Translations under genes and position numbers: made by a program
The notes under the pieces: model-generated
What the model was told of the DNA's origin: nothing
Seen by the model: the letters and a program-made list of their open reading frames with translations, nothing else
The model's database searches: none
Shown: one piece after another, positions 8,357 through 17,167 of the stretch
Position numbering within the stretch: position 1 is the stretch's first letter
How the letters are laid out: each line of letters opens with the position of its first letter
NCBI GenBank assembly: GCA_937921685.1
Contig: CAKZUF010000018.1
Span: 1 to 33,619 of the forward strand
Direction: 5' to 3'
Source of the DNA: an uncultured archaeon
GTDB lineage: Archaea; Thermoproteota; Nitrososphaeria_A; Caldarchaeales; Calditenuaceae
DNA length: 33,619 bases

Positions 8357-9010
8357 TTAATCCTCTATAATCCCGCCCTCAAATATTCTAACACGGAGTG
8401 TTAGTGATTGATCATTTATGTGCAGCCTTAATAATCTTCTACCGGCTGTAATAGACTGTAGCCACAACTCACTATCTGCATAATAGGAGACGATCGCACT
8501 GGCTACCGGCTGCGGCTGGCCTAGGCCAGGCCTCTCATGAATATCTGAGACAACGATTGAAGTGACGTTGCTGGACCGGGTCACCTCCTTGAGGAGGGCT
8601 GACTGGAACGCGAGCATCTTGTATAGCCACTTATCATGGGGTAGAACGCCTGAAGCCTCTACTCTATGGAGGTATGTGAAGTCGTCCACGACTATGAGGC
8701 CTGGCTCTCGGATGTAGTCGCAAGCCCAAATTATTAGCCGCAGCTGCTCAAAGAAGGTCTCAGGCGTGGAGATCTTCATTTTGGAGAGGTCTGCACCCCA
8801 GTGGCTTGCTAGGGACCTTAGTCTGGCTGGATGCAGTCTACCTCCACAGTCTAGCCAGAGGACCTCGAACCCTATCCGGGAGGCTATCGACGCAACCTGT
8901 AGCGCGAGGGTCGTCTTCCCGCTCTTCTCCTCCCCAACGATTAGGTGGAGCCGCCTAGCCTCCAGCCCCCCACGCGTCGAGTCTAAGCCACTTATACCCG
9001 TGGCAAGCAT
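8357..9010 (-). CDS. RecA/RadB-like P-loop ATPase
   Basis: 217 residues, about the length of archaeal RadB. It starts ATGISGLDSTRGGLEARRLHLI, as RadB/KaiC-type proteins do. Walker A is GEEKSGKTT (26-34) and Walker B is LIVVDD (105-110). The segment TSIVVSDIHE is in the place of the beta strand after the L1 region. There is no N-terminal HhH domain, so it is not RadA. RadB-type proteins are recombination mediators, but KaiC-like paralogues have other roles, so the function is only indicated. An ATG at 9010 is the start. It diverges from a winged-helix gene across an AT-rich 187-bp gap. Confidence 0.75.
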   Translation of the reverse strand: MLATGISGLDSTRGGLEARRLHLIVGEEKSGKTTLALQVASIASRIGFEVLWLDCGGRLHPARLRSLASHWGADLSKMKISTPETFFEQLRLIIWACDYIREPGLIVVDDFTYLHRVEASGVLPHDKWLYKMLAFQSALLKEVTRSSNVTSIVVSDIHERPGLGQPQPVASAIVSYYADSELWLQSITAGRRLLRLHINDQSLTLRVRIFEGGIIED

Positions 9011-9150
9011 GTCTACGCTCTGCCTGGCTTGGGGGCCCGTATCGTCTCACCCCAAGATTTAACAGCGCCGACCAGCTAATAACATCAGATTCGTGTGTAG
9101 TCTTATAAAGATGGAGGGCTAACTGACTGGCGTATTATGTCGCTTAGATG

Positions 9151-9167
9151 TTTAAATAAATTTAAAT
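9151..9167. promoter_or_regulatory. AT-rich promoter region between RecA-like and winged-helix genes
   Basis: TTTAAATAAATTTAAAT contains overlapping TATA-like boxes about 30-47 nt before the ATG at 9198. A further AATATATTTA at 9181-9190 is too close to act as TATA for that start. On the minus strand the nearest box for the RecA-like gene is GTTAAATC near 9058-9066. Confidence 0.45.
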
Positions 9168-9197
9168 CAAAGTATATCGAAATATATTTAGAAACGT

Positions 9198-9623
9198 ATG
9201 ATGAGGGGTCCGGCCACCGCGAGGGTTATTACAACTCTTAAGAGGTATGGGCCCTTACCTGTGCCCCTTATCGCGCGTAGGGCAAGGTGTAAGGTTGCGA
9301 CGGCCCAAGCCACGCTGAACAGGCTCGTTTATGACGGTCTGCTGAGTTTTGTGGAGGTGAGGCTGGGGAGGTTTGCAAGGCCTCGAGGACGGGTTGGAAG
9401 CAGAAGGCTACTTAGATTATACTACATTCCGAAGGTTCACAGCAGCAACCGCCTATACCAGACGATAAGGAGGCTGATAGTGTTTAAGAGGCCTGTGAAC
9501 GTTTATGAGAGGAGAGCCTTCGGCATGTGGCTTTCGTCATCTATTCTCCCAAGCCAGGTGAGAGAGAGCATTATTACCTCGGTGTTTGAGCATAAGCATA
9601 GACCTGCGCATGTAAGGGACTAG
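9198..9623 (+). CDS. Winged-helix DNA-binding protein
   Basis: 141 residues, very basic. The first 70 form a winged-helix fold: helix ATARVITTLKRYGP, then VPLIARRARCKVATAQATLNRLVYDGLL as the helix-turn-helix, and a wing FVEVRLGRF. The remainder is rich in Arg with no recognised domain. It is a likely local transcription regulator; MarR/ArsR-like topology is possible but the subfamily is unclear. It starts with ATG ATG at 9198. Its TAG stop is the CTAG at 9620-9623 shared with the convergent radical SAM gene. Confidence 0.7.
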   Translation: MMRGPATARVITTLKRYGPLPVPLIARRARCKVATAQATLNRLVYDGLLSFVEVRLGRFARPRGRVGSRRLLRLYYIPKVHSSNRLYQTIRRLIVFKRPVNVYERRAFGMWLSSSILPSQVRESIITSVFEHKHRPAHVRD

Positions 9624-11359
9624 TTAATTATGGCGGGCCTGCTCTTGACCTCCTTAAACCGTTCTCTAAGCTTGTTGAAGTCGGTGCCCTTCGAGTAGAC
9701 CGTGGTATAGTTTTTAGCCTTCTCGATTGCTCTCCCCGCCTCGGGGTTAATCTTTCTGAAGTAGCGCTCAATAGAGTTTACCCAAAAGTTGGCGCCGAAA
9801 GTGAGTATACCACCCGTGACAAGTTTCAGTATCGGATTATCACTCCCAAGCCTCCACGCGAGAAGCTCAGCCATCCTCCGCGTATTCCTCCAGCTGACAT
9901 AGATTAGTGCTGCCTGCGCCGGAGTTAGGCTGGCATAAACGTCGGTGAGGGATTGGTTTCCGCGAAGGGAGCCGAGGCTTACTAATGCCATGGGGGTGAC
10001 CGTGAAGAGGAGTCCTAGCGAGGCCATGTAGTTGATCAGGCCGATGGTGTCCCAGATGTCATCATCCGTCTCACCTCCCAGCCCAAGTATTATTGTGTAG
10101 GCCGGTAGCCAGTATGCAGCGTTTAGAGCCTTCTGCCCCTCAATCACTATCTCGGACCAAGTCGCATCAACGCCTACTCGGAAGGGGAGGGCCTTCCTCG
10201 ACATGTGTTGCAGGATCAGCTTGTCACTCCCGGTCTCCAAGCCTATCTGAACCCCGACGTGCTTCCCCGGGCCCGCACCCACTATCTTGGAAATCATCAT
10301 GGGTAGCTCTGGGTCTGCAGCAGGTGGAGCGAGCGTAGCGTGCATCGGGTTTGCATGTGTCACACCGTTCTGTGACATGACGGTTCTGTAGAGTTTTTCG
10401 ATCGCCTCTCTATTCGGCCAGTAGTCAGGGTCCCTTAACATGTAGGCCCACTGGTTATCTGTGATAAACCACGCGTTTCTTACGCCGTATCTCAGGTTCA
10501 CCCTAACCTCCTCGAGTACCTTTTCTGGCGGATAGTAACGGAGGGGGCGCGTCGTAACCTCGCAGAAGTCACAGTCAAGACCGCACCCCCTCATAATTTC
10601 TACTTGGCCGCTGATGGTGCCGCCGACTATGGTTGAAATGTCCTCTATCTTGGGGAGCCTATACTTGGAGAATGGATGACGTGTTATGAAACGGCCTCGA
10701 GGATCTTTCACATAGGTTACTGTGGCGCGCCCGTGCTGGTTGAAGAGTGTTGTTCTGAAGCCGTGAAAGAATATAGAATTGTCGATGCTGTCCTCGATCA
10801 ATCCCTCAAAGAGGATGTGGATTATGTCGTCCATCTCTCCCTGAACTACATAGTCTATTCTGAGCGCGTCTATCATCTCCGGCCTAATCTCAAACTCCCA
10901 CTCGCCTGAGCCGCCCACTATGAGTTTAGCCTTGGGGCACCTATTCCTGCGCAGAACATTTATAGTATGTATGAGGGACTCAAACTCGTATGCGACCCAC
11001 GACTTCTCACGCCCACAGTTGTTGAACATGATTGTTAGGGGTCCGATACCTAACGGATCCATCGTGTTAACGGCTATTATCTTTGTGTCCTCTCTGATGT
11101 GTCTATCCAAGTAGTTGGGATGGACGACCTCGGCCCGTAGCTTCGACTTCGTTTTGAGACAGGCCTCGATCTTCCTGATCCCGTAGGGGGCTAGGACGGC
11201 GCGTCCGTATCCGTCTGCAGGAACATCCGGCTTACTCAGATACCTGTATATCGGTGGTGGGACGTATCTGACCGGCGCGCAGGGTAGAAAGCTGAGGAGC
11301 GGGAAATTGTGAAACATGTGTCCCAGTGAGGGGTCGTATGTTAGCACCACCTGCGTCAT
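9620..11359 (-). CDS. Radical SAM enzyme, cobalamin-binding-domain type
   Basis: 579 residues. The N-terminal 200 residues look like the B12-binding-type Rossmann region common in this superfamily (GYGRAVLAPYGIRKIEACL, IIAVNTMDPLGIGP, KLIVGGSGEWEF). The [4Fe-4S] motif is C259-x3-C263-x2-C266 in RGCGLDCDFCEV. Later elements include IGLETGSDKLI (SAM-binding strand) and ILGLGGETDDDIWDTIGLI. The cobalamin DxHxxG motif is not evident, so B12 binding is doubtful. The reaction is unknown; relatives are methyltransferases or tRNA/lipid-modifying enzymes. ATG 11359 is preceded by a TATA-like GGTTATTTATC at 33 nt. Confidence 0.85.
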   Translation of the reverse strand: MTQVVLTYDPSLGHMFHNFPLLSFLPCAPVRYVPPPIYRYLSKPDVPADGYGRAVLAPYGIRKIEACLKTKSKLRAEVVHPNYLDRHIREDTKIIAVNTMDPLGIGPLTIMFNNCGREKSWVAYEFESLIHTINVLRRNRCPKAKLIVGGSGEWEFEIRPEMIDALRIDYVVQGEMDDIIHILFEGLIEDSIDNSIFFHGFRTTLFNQHGRATVTYVKDPRGRFITRHPFSKYRLPKIEDISTIVGGTISGQVEIMRGCGLDCDFCEVTTRPLRYYPPEKVLEEVRVNLRYGVRNAWFITDNQWAYMLRDPDYWPNREAIEKLYRTVMSQNGVTHANPMHATLAPPAADPELPMMISKIVGAGPGKHVGVQIGLETGSDKLILQHMSRKALPFRVGVDATWSEIVIEGQKALNAAYWLPAYTIILGLGGETDDDIWDTIGLINYMASLGLLFTVTPMALVSLGSLRGNQSLTDVYASLTPAQAALIYVSWRNTRRMAELLAWRLGSDNPILKLVTGGILTFGANFWVNSIERYFRKINPEAGRAIEKAKNYTTVYSKGTDFNKLRERFKEVKSRPAIIN

Positions 11360-11507
11360 CTTCTGGAATCGTTTAGTATTTCTACTGATAAATAACCTTT
11401 ATCCACCAAAATTAACCGGTGAAAGGGCTGTGCGACAAGGCGCCCACACAATTGTTGTGAGGCTGGAATTCATATATATCGCGGGCTTTTTTAGAGGATG
11501 GATAAAG

Positions 11508-12434
11508 ATGCCATACAGGTCTCTGGCTGAGGCGGTCTCCAGGCTGGAGTCCGAGAGACGCTCTTACGCTATCGCTACGGTTGTCCGGGTTTCCGGCTCA
11601 AGTCTGGGGAAGCCCGGGTTTAAAATGGTTGTTGATGATAGGGGCGAGATTGTCTATGGGACTCTGGGCGGGGTCTGTCCGGAGGGCCCTATCATCTCTG
11701 TAGCGCTAGAATGTATAAGGGAGGAGGAGCCTAGGCTGGTTAGGGTGCATCTCGAGAGCACGGAGGAGGCGGTGAGGGGTATGGCCACCTCGGGGAGCAG
11801 GGATGAAATATTTGTCGAGACCTTCTGCGGAGGGACTATGGAGATTTTTGTCGACCCGATCACACCTGCGAGACGTCTATTCATTATAGGTCAGGGAGGG
11901 AAGGACGATGTGGAAGAGGCTCTAGTGAGGATTGGGAAGATTCTAGGCTTCGAGGTCTGGGTCGTCGATCCTATGCCTATGCTGGAGTCGGAGCCTGACA
12001 AGTTGATATCGGATATAGACTTCGACCTCTCCAAGCTCGAGATAGGGCCTCGGGACTGTGTAGTGGTCTTGACTAGGGGAGAGAGGGATGTTAAGGTCCT
12101 TGAGGCTATATCGGGGAAGAAGCCCCTCTACTTGGGATTGATGGCCAGTAGGAAGAGGGCCCTTCGGAACCTGGAGCTTCTCAGGGAGAGGGGGGTGAGC
12201 GAGGAGTTCATAGCAAGGATAAGCACGCCCGCGGGTATCGATATAGGCGCGAAGATGCCGGCGGAGATAGCTCTTTCAATAATGGCCGAGGTCGTTGCAA
12301 GAATCAGGGGCGTACCCGTGGCTAAGAAGGCCGAGGCCTCCACCCAGCCCCAAACTCGCCGGGAAGCCGAGACGGCAATATCTCTTAGTGGGCTATCCTG
12401 CGGCGTCCCCACCACCCTCAAAGACAAGGAATAA
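11508..12434 (+). CDS. XdhC/CoxI family molybdenum-enzyme maturation factor
   Basis: 308 residues from the ATG at 11508. The frame is open upstream to 11316, but that part overlaps the radical SAM start and a TATA-like CATATATATC sits at 11470-11479, about 34 nt before the chosen ATG. The N-terminal XdhC domain shows VSGSSLGKPGFKMVV and GTLGGVCPEG (usual form GGGC.E). The C-terminal Rossmann domain shows LFIIGQGGKDDV, YLGLMASRKR and ISTPAGIDIGAKMPAEIALSIMAE, all typical. XdhC binds molybdenum cofactor and helps sulfurate it before insertion into xanthine dehydrogenase or CO dehydrogenase. No such enzyme is in the window, so its partner must lie elsewhere. Confidence 0.88.
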   Translation: MPYRSLAEAVSRLESERRSYAIATVVRVSGSSLGKPGFKMVVDDRGEIVYGTLGGVCPEGPIISVALECIREEEPRLVRVHLESTEEAVRGMATSGSRDEIFVETFCGGTMEIFVDPITPARRLFIIGQGGKDDVEEALVRIGKILGFEVWVVDPMPMLESEPDKLISDIDFDLSKLEIGPRDCVVVLTRGERDVKVLEAISGKKPLYLGLMASRKRALRNLELLRERGVSEEFIARISTPAGIDIGAKMPAEIALSIMAEVVARIRGVPVAKKAEASTQPQTRREAETAISLSGLSCGVPTTLKDKE

Positions 12435-12446
12435 ACCCTTCCCCAT

Positions 12447-12460
12447 CCTTCTTTTTTATT
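12447..12460 (+). terminator. T-rich termination stretch after XdhC gene
   Basis: The pyrimidine run CCTTCTTTTTTATT follows the XdhC stop directly and ends where the RNase P RNA begins. T runs of this kind are the usual archaeal terminator; here one could separate the mRNA from the RNase P RNA. Confidence 0.5.
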
Positions 12461-12767
12461 GGGGGCGAGCGGCTGGGCGGGCCACGGGGCACTCCCGAGG
12501 AAGTTCCTCCCCCCAACCGGTGCAGTCAGCCACCGCGAGGTGGGCGGGGAGACCCGCGGCAACGCCACAGAAACGAGACCCCTCCACCGCAGATGAGCAT
12601 GACCCGCCAAGCCGAGGCGGCGACGAGCAGTGGAGAATGGATGAAACGGGCGGCCCTGACGGGGAAAGGCGCGCCGGGCCTATGAGACGCACCGGCGAGG
12701 CCCGCGGAGAGCCGAGAAGACCAATCCCGCCTAAAACAGAAGGAGGACTACGGGCCGCGCGCCCCCC
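12461..12767 (+). ncRNA. rnpB: RNase P RNA (archaeal type)
   Basis: About 307 nt, GC-rich, and open in several frames but without credible protein. The ends form helix P1: 12461-12473 (GGGGGCGAGCGGC) pairs with 12754-12766 with one mismatch. The universally conserved regions appear in order: CR-I as GAGGAAGTTCC (12497-12507), CACAGAAACGAGACC (12566-12580) as in archaeal CR-II/III, GGATGAAACGG near 12638-12648 in the CR-IV position, and ACAGAAGGAGGACTAC (12736-12751) for CR-V. It is the catalytic subunit for tRNA 5' maturation. The protein subunit Rpp21 is encoded at 24697. A covariance-model search would fix the exact ends. Confidence 0.9.
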
Positions 12768-12890
12768 AAGATGATTGGAGTATGTATGTTGGCTTAAGTT
12801 GGGAAGGTCAAATAAGAGTGTGGGAAGGCTGCATACATGTACCTCCGCAAACTGGTCCACTACGCTGTGCTAATAAACGCTGAGTGAGGC

Positions 12891-14123
12891 TTATCTCAGA
12901 CTGGGTATCGGGATGTCTTCGTAGAGCTTCATACGGGCGAAATACTCCCGTGCGACGTCTATCGCCCCCCTTCTAAGGAGCATCGCCCTCCTCACTCTAG
13001 CTTTCGCGATCTCCAGTGCTATGGCTCGGGTTGAGCTCTTCGACTGGTACGCCTCGCTTAAAATTCTTTTTACATTACTTGTTATCTTGTATTTTATGAG
13101 CTCGAAGGCCTCTATCTCTGTTCCGCCCTTGTACTCGACATAAGACCCTATCACTCCTCCAGCGTTCGCCACAATGTCTGGGATAATCCACACTCCGTTC
13201 TTGAGGAGTATTTCCTCTCCTTCACTTGTTGTGGGAATATTTGCACCTTCAACCACGATCTTTGTCTTCGAGGAAAGGAGTTTGGGTGCTGTCTCCCTGT
13301 TTATTGTATCTGATATAGCCGCGGGTATGAATATGTCGGCGTGGAAGTCGAAGATCTTTTCCTTTGGTTGTTTCTCATATTTTTTAAGATTGCCTATATG
13401 GGTACTCGCGCCCAACTCTTTCATTATAGAAGGTATGTCGATGCCTTCGGGGTCATGTATACAGGCCGAGACATCACATATTGAGACTATTTTGTAGCCC
13501 ATTTCGTCGAGAAAACGCGCCGTGAAGGAGCCCACATTGCCGAAGCCTTGGATGGCTACCGTTGCCTCCGTGGGATCGATGTTTAGAATCCCAATTTCGT
13601 TGAGGAATCTGACGGTAAGGTCAGTTGCTATCGCTACACCGAAGCCGGTTGTTCCCAGTTCATGTGGTATCCCGCCAAGCTCACGCGGCTTACCAGTACA
13701 AGCACTCATATTTCCTATTTCATGGGCGAACACAGCCATGTCAAGCTCTGTGGTCCCCATATCGGTGGCTGCGATATACTGCTGTGGGACATAAGGCTTT
13801 ATCATTTTTGCGAAAGACTTTATCCAGGCAACTCTGTCCACTTTAGTTGGATCTCCAATGATTCCACCCTTAGCTCCTCCAAAAGGTATACCCGCTAATG
13901 CACACTTCCATGTCATGACTCTGGCTAGCCGGAAAATCTCGACAGGGGTTACCGTGGGTGTGAACCTTATGCCTCCTTTACCAGGCCCCATCGCCGTATT
14001 ATCGATGACCAGTACACCGCGCATACCTGTGTCGGGATCATAGGCTAACACAACATTCTCAGGCCCCCACTCATCAGCTAAACTCCAAACACCTGCATCC
14101 TTCGAATCTGCTAGGTGTAGCAT
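12891..14123 (-). CDS. gdhA: Glutamate dehydrogenase
   Basis: 410 residues, the normal length for hexameric archaeal GDH. Substrate-site motifs are MGPGKGGIRF (45-54), TWKCALAGIPFGGAKGG (71-87) with the catalytic Lys85, and ATDMGT with Asp121. The coenzyme domain has GFGNVG (193-198), and VEGANIPTT and IVANAGGVIGSYVE complete the signature. It interconverts glutamate and 2-oxoglutarate plus ammonium with NAD(P). A strong TATA box sits 28 nt before ATG 14123. Codon use is more AT-rich than in most neighbours. It is monocistronic. Confidence 0.97.
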   Translation of the reverse strand: MLHLADSKDAGVWSLADEWGPENVVLAYDPDTGMRGVLVIDNTAMGPGKGGIRFTPTVTPVEIFRLARVMTWKCALAGIPFGGAKGGIIGDPTKVDRVAWIKSFAKMIKPYVPQQYIAATDMGTTELDMAVFAHEIGNMSACTGKPRELGGIPHELGTTGFGVAIATDLTVRFLNEIGILNIDPTEATVAIQGFGNVGSFTARFLDEMGYKIVSICDVSACIHDPEGIDIPSIMKELGASTHIGNLKKYEKQPKEKIFDFHADIFIPAAISDTINRETAPKLLSSKTKIVVEGANIPTTSEGEEILLKNGVWIIPDIVANAGGVIGSYVEYKGGTEIEAFELIKYKITSNVKRILSEAYQSKSSTRAIALEIAKARVRRAMLLRRGAIDVAREYFARMKLYEDIPIPSLR

Positions 14124-14422
14124 ACATTCTTAGCAAACACAACACGGTATATATGGCTTCACTTCAAACAGTTGAAATAATGGCATATATTATAATTTCG
14201 GTTTCCACATACAAGTTGGTGATTATAGAACAAGCACGTTGTCACACTATATTTTGAATAGTCAGCACGTGATAACTCCTATGTCATACTGCCTGAACGT
14301 TTCTACCGAAGAAGGCAGTTTACCATCTTGTAGCTCAAAAAAGTAATATTGTTCCAAGAGCTTTTTCTCACTCCTCGGCTGGAAAGCCTTATACGAGACT
14401 TACGGCGCCTTGTAGACTGTAC
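14124..14422. other. AT-rich intergenic region with promoters and a hairpin
   Basis: About 300 bp with no gene. It holds the divergent promoters of gdhA (minus-strand TATA at 14147-14155) and the MFS gene (TTATAC near 14389-14394, about 31 nt before ATG 14423). A hairpin has ACTGCCT (14288-14294) pairing with AGGCAGT (14313-14319), with an inner TTC/GAA. I see no protein or known RNA in it. Confidence 0.6.
14147..14155 (-). promoter_or_regulatory. TATA box of gdhA
   Basis: The minus strand reads CATATATAC, centred 28 nt before ATG 14123. The transcript is probably leaderless. Confidence 0.7.
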
Positions 14423-15721
14423 ATGCCCCCACACCACTTAAAATATGCTTGGTTTGTGGCGATAATCTTATTCCTCTTCCAATCCCTTCACGTTGCGGAC
14501 ATCTATGTTATCTCGGTCGTCTTCCCTCAGATCTTGGACGAGTTCCAGATTACTTATGCTTACGGTGGTGCGTTAATCACGGCTACCACCGTCTTGTCTG
14601 TATCTCTCTTCCCTGTATGGGGATATCTCTTTGACAGGTATTCGAGGAGGCTCCTGATAAGCGTTGCAGGCGTCATATGGGGATTCACTACATGGCTCAA
14701 TACATTGCCACGAAACTTCACAGAATTCTTTATAACGAGAACGTTGACGGGGATAGACAACACACCACCATCAGGCATTGAAAGCCTGATAAGCGACTAC
14801 TTTCCACCGAAAAACAGGGGTAAGCCCCTAGGACTTATCGGAGCAACGGGCGCAACTGGGGCATTAGTGGGGACAATCCTTGGAGTATTGATAGGCTATG
14901 CGTATGGATGGCGATTCCTTTTCCTGATAACGGGGGGTCTAGGAATATTGACGGCAATAATTGTATACTTGGCTGTAAAGGATGTTCCGAGGGGAAGCTC
15001 GGAGCCTGAGCTTTCAGGCCTGACAATAAAGGAGGAGCTATACAGGATAAGGCTTAGAGAAATATTCGGCCCGCTGAAGAAGCCGTCGATGCTATTCCTC
15101 AGCCTACAGGGTTTCTTCGGCGTATTCCCCTGGACAACACTCCAAGCCTGGATTTTCACATACATGTTGAGGGAGAGAATGTTCGATGAAATAATGGCAC
15201 TCTATGCAATGTTCGTCTGGCTCATTATAATGATCTTCGGGAATTTCGCCGGAGGTGCTATCGGCGACGCCCTGTTCTCAAAGATACCCAGCGGGCGCGC
15301 GATAGTGGGTGCAGTAGTCGTGTTTCTGTCCGCACTGACTATCTACATCACATTGACATGGCCCGTTGATGATGTTAACGGTTTCATAGCTTTGGGTGCG
15401 GTCACATCATTCATCCTCCCCATGGCCGGTCCGAACGTGGCCGCATCGGTCACAGACGTAACACAACCCGAGGCTAGGAGCTCGGCATACTCCCTCCTCT
15501 CGATATTCGAGTCAGCAGGTTCGTCAACAGCTCCACTTATAGCGGGGTATCTGGCCGACATTTACGGCCTGGGATTTGGAATACTCTATATCTCCGCATC
15601 TACATGGATTGTTTGTGGAGTCTTCTTCACCGTGCTTGCACTAGTGATACCTAGGGATATCAGCGAGTTGCGGAGGTTGATGAGGGAGAGAGCAGAGAGA
15701 CTCAGGGAAGGCCCCAGCTGA
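14423..15721 (+). CDS. Major facilitator superfamily transporter (spinster-like branch)
   Basis: 432 residues with about 12 membrane helices. Motif A is GYLFDRYSRRLL (67-78), in the loop between helices 2 and 3. The segments TRTLTGIDNTPPSGIESLIS and DYFPPKNRGKPLGLIGATGATGALVG are typical of the branch containing spinster and anion:cation symporters. The C-terminal tail is charged and helical. It may export or import an organic anion; the substrate is not visible. It is not related to the first MFS gene beyond the fold. ATG 14423 follows a TATA element at about 31 nt. Third-position base use is AT-richer than the genome average here, as in gdhA. Confidence 0.87.
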   Translation: MPPHHLKYAWFVAIILFLFQSLHVADIYVISVVFPQILDEFQITYAYGGALITATTVLSVSLFPVWGYLFDRYSRRLLISVAGVIWGFTTWLNTLPRNFTEFFITRTLTGIDNTPPSGIESLISDYFPPKNRGKPLGLIGATGATGALVGTILGVLIGYAYGWRFLFLITGGLGILTAIIVYLAVKDVPRGSSEPELSGLTIKEELYRIRLREIFGPLKKPSMLFLSLQGFFGVFPWTTLQAWIFTYMLRERMFDEIMALYAMFVWLIIMIFGNFAGGAIGDALFSKIPSGRAIVGAVVVFLSALTIYITLTWPVDDVNGFIALGAVTSFILPMAGPNVAASVTDVTQPEARSSAYSLLSIFESAGSSTAPLIAGYLADIYGLGFGILYISASTWIVCGVFFTVLALVIPRDISELRRLMRERAERLREGPS

Positions 15722-15778
15722 ACATGACGCCGACTAGGGCGGCATGGCTCCATACCTTAAGGCAGAGTGGATTGGGGC

Positions 15779-17038
15779 CTAGATAGTTATCTGGGCCCGT
15801 TTGTTCACGTTCCGCCACCAAATATTGTATAGGTAGGGCGGTCTAGCGGGGATTATCAGTTTATCCCACCTCTCTATCAGCCCCCTCTCCTTCTCAAAGG
15901 CGAGTCTAAGCGGTATTGAGAGGTCGGACCCTCCACGGAACTCTTGAACCGCTTCTAACACAGCATTCTGCGCTTGGTCCCTCTCCTGTGAGAACTGGTG
16001 GATGTGGGTGTAGCAGGTTTGGAATCTTCTGTGGAATCGCTCGACCCTCCACCAGTAGTTGTTGAGGCTGTATTTGTTGGTGGGCGTCTCCCCCATGGAG
16101 GGCAGCTCTGTGTCGAATGTTAGTGGCTTGAAGATGCTTAGGCAGGGGAGGGAGGTTCCGGTGAACCAGTGGATGCTTTTATCACTGAGCTCGGATACTT
16201 GGCTTGACGCAGTCTGGCTTGGCCTCGTCAATCCTCCGTAGTGCATGCAGACGTCTCGCATAGAGCCCCTGCTCGGTGAGTAGGGCTCGAAGCTGTGGGA
16301 CCTCAGAATATCCATCATGTATTCGAGCGTTATGTCGCCCACCCTTTCCCCGAGCCTTCTATATGTGTATGCTCGCCTATCCCTCCCGTGGGCGAAGTAT
16401 GTATAGAATCTGTCTGAGAAGTGTTTGGAGAAGCTGAAGCCACCCCTCCTCGCGAGGCTCTCGACGCTGTCGGAGGCTATGTCCCAGTCATCTTCGATTG
16501 TGAGCGCGTTCGATATCGAGTATACATCCTCGATTCGCTTGGCTGCCCAGTGTCTGCCAGCAGTCTCCAGCACCCACGCCTCCCTCGGGTCTGCGATGAT
16601 GAAGGAGTTGCTGTAGATTAGCCTGTGCTCGTAGCTCCCGCTCCCTCCCTGACGCTCTACGATGCTTGTTATGAGCCTTAAAGCCTCTTCAGAGTTTCTA
16701 GAACGCTCTAGGGCCAGCCTCACAATATCCATCCCGAGGACCCCCTTCTCGGGGAGTTTCTCTCTACTAAAGATGGCGGTGTTCCCCACGGCTAGGCCGA
16801 ACTCGTTTACACCCATTTCAGCCCCCCAAGTCCACCAGGGGCGCGAGATGATTATCGAATACGTCTCACCCACCTGTGGGAATTCGACATAGGTTAACTT
16901 GACCTCACCCTCCTCATGCCTCTGCCTAGGGATTAGTTCTAGAACTTGGGCCTCGTTAGGGTCCCTATCAGAGTTTTTGGCGAACAGCATAACCTTCCCC
17001 CTAGTCGCCTTTGGCGTTGCTACGAGAATATCACACAT
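15779..17038 (-). CDS. C69-family / secernin-like N-terminal nucleophile hydrolase
   Basis: 419 residues, close to secernin length. The N-terminus is MCDILVATPKAT, so Cys2 becomes the nucleophile once Met is removed. FAKNSDRDPNEAQVLE (18-33) is the family hallmark, and GVNEFGLAVGNTAIF and AWVLETAGRHWAAKRIED follow as in C69/acid ceramidase-like Ntn hydrolases. The biochemical substrate of secernins is poorly known; bacterial C69 members are dipeptidases. No signal peptide, so it is cytosolic. A TATA-like TCTTATAAG lies near 17070-17078, about 37 nt before ATG 17038. Confidence 0.88.
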   Translation of the reverse strand: MCDILVATPKATRGKVMLFAKNSDRDPNEAQVLELIPRQRHEEGEVKLTYVEFPQVGETYSIIISRPWWTWGAEMGVNEFGLAVGNTAIFSREKLPEKGVLGMDIVRLALERSRNSEEALRLITSIVERQGGSGSYEHRLIYSNSFIIADPREAWVLETAGRHWAAKRIEDVYSISNALTIEDDWDIASDSVESLARRGGFSFSKHFSDRFYTYFAHGRDRRAYTYRRLGERVGDITLEYMMDILRSHSFEPYSPSRGSMRDVCMHYGGLTRPSQTASSQVSELSDKSIHWFTGTSLPCLSIFKPLTFDTELPSMGETPTNKYSLNNYWWRVERFHRRFQTCYTHIHQFSQERDQAQNAVLEAVQEFRGGSDLSIPLRLAFEKERGLIERWDKLIIPARPPYLYNIWWRNVNKRAQITI

Positions 17039-17167
17039 AACATCACCTTAGAATGACAAGCACACAGACGCTTATAAGAGTAGTTGGCATCCTCTTCCGC
17101 GTTTACCGAGGACTAGGCGAGATTTATGCTACGTCCTGTGCGGGTTGATTCAGATTTATTTTAATGG

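Noticed and set aside
12128..12860. Several long ORFs on both strands over the GC-rich stretch
   Set aside because: They overlap the XdhC gene and the RNase P RNA; the peptides are low-complexity Pro/Arg/Gly and match no family.
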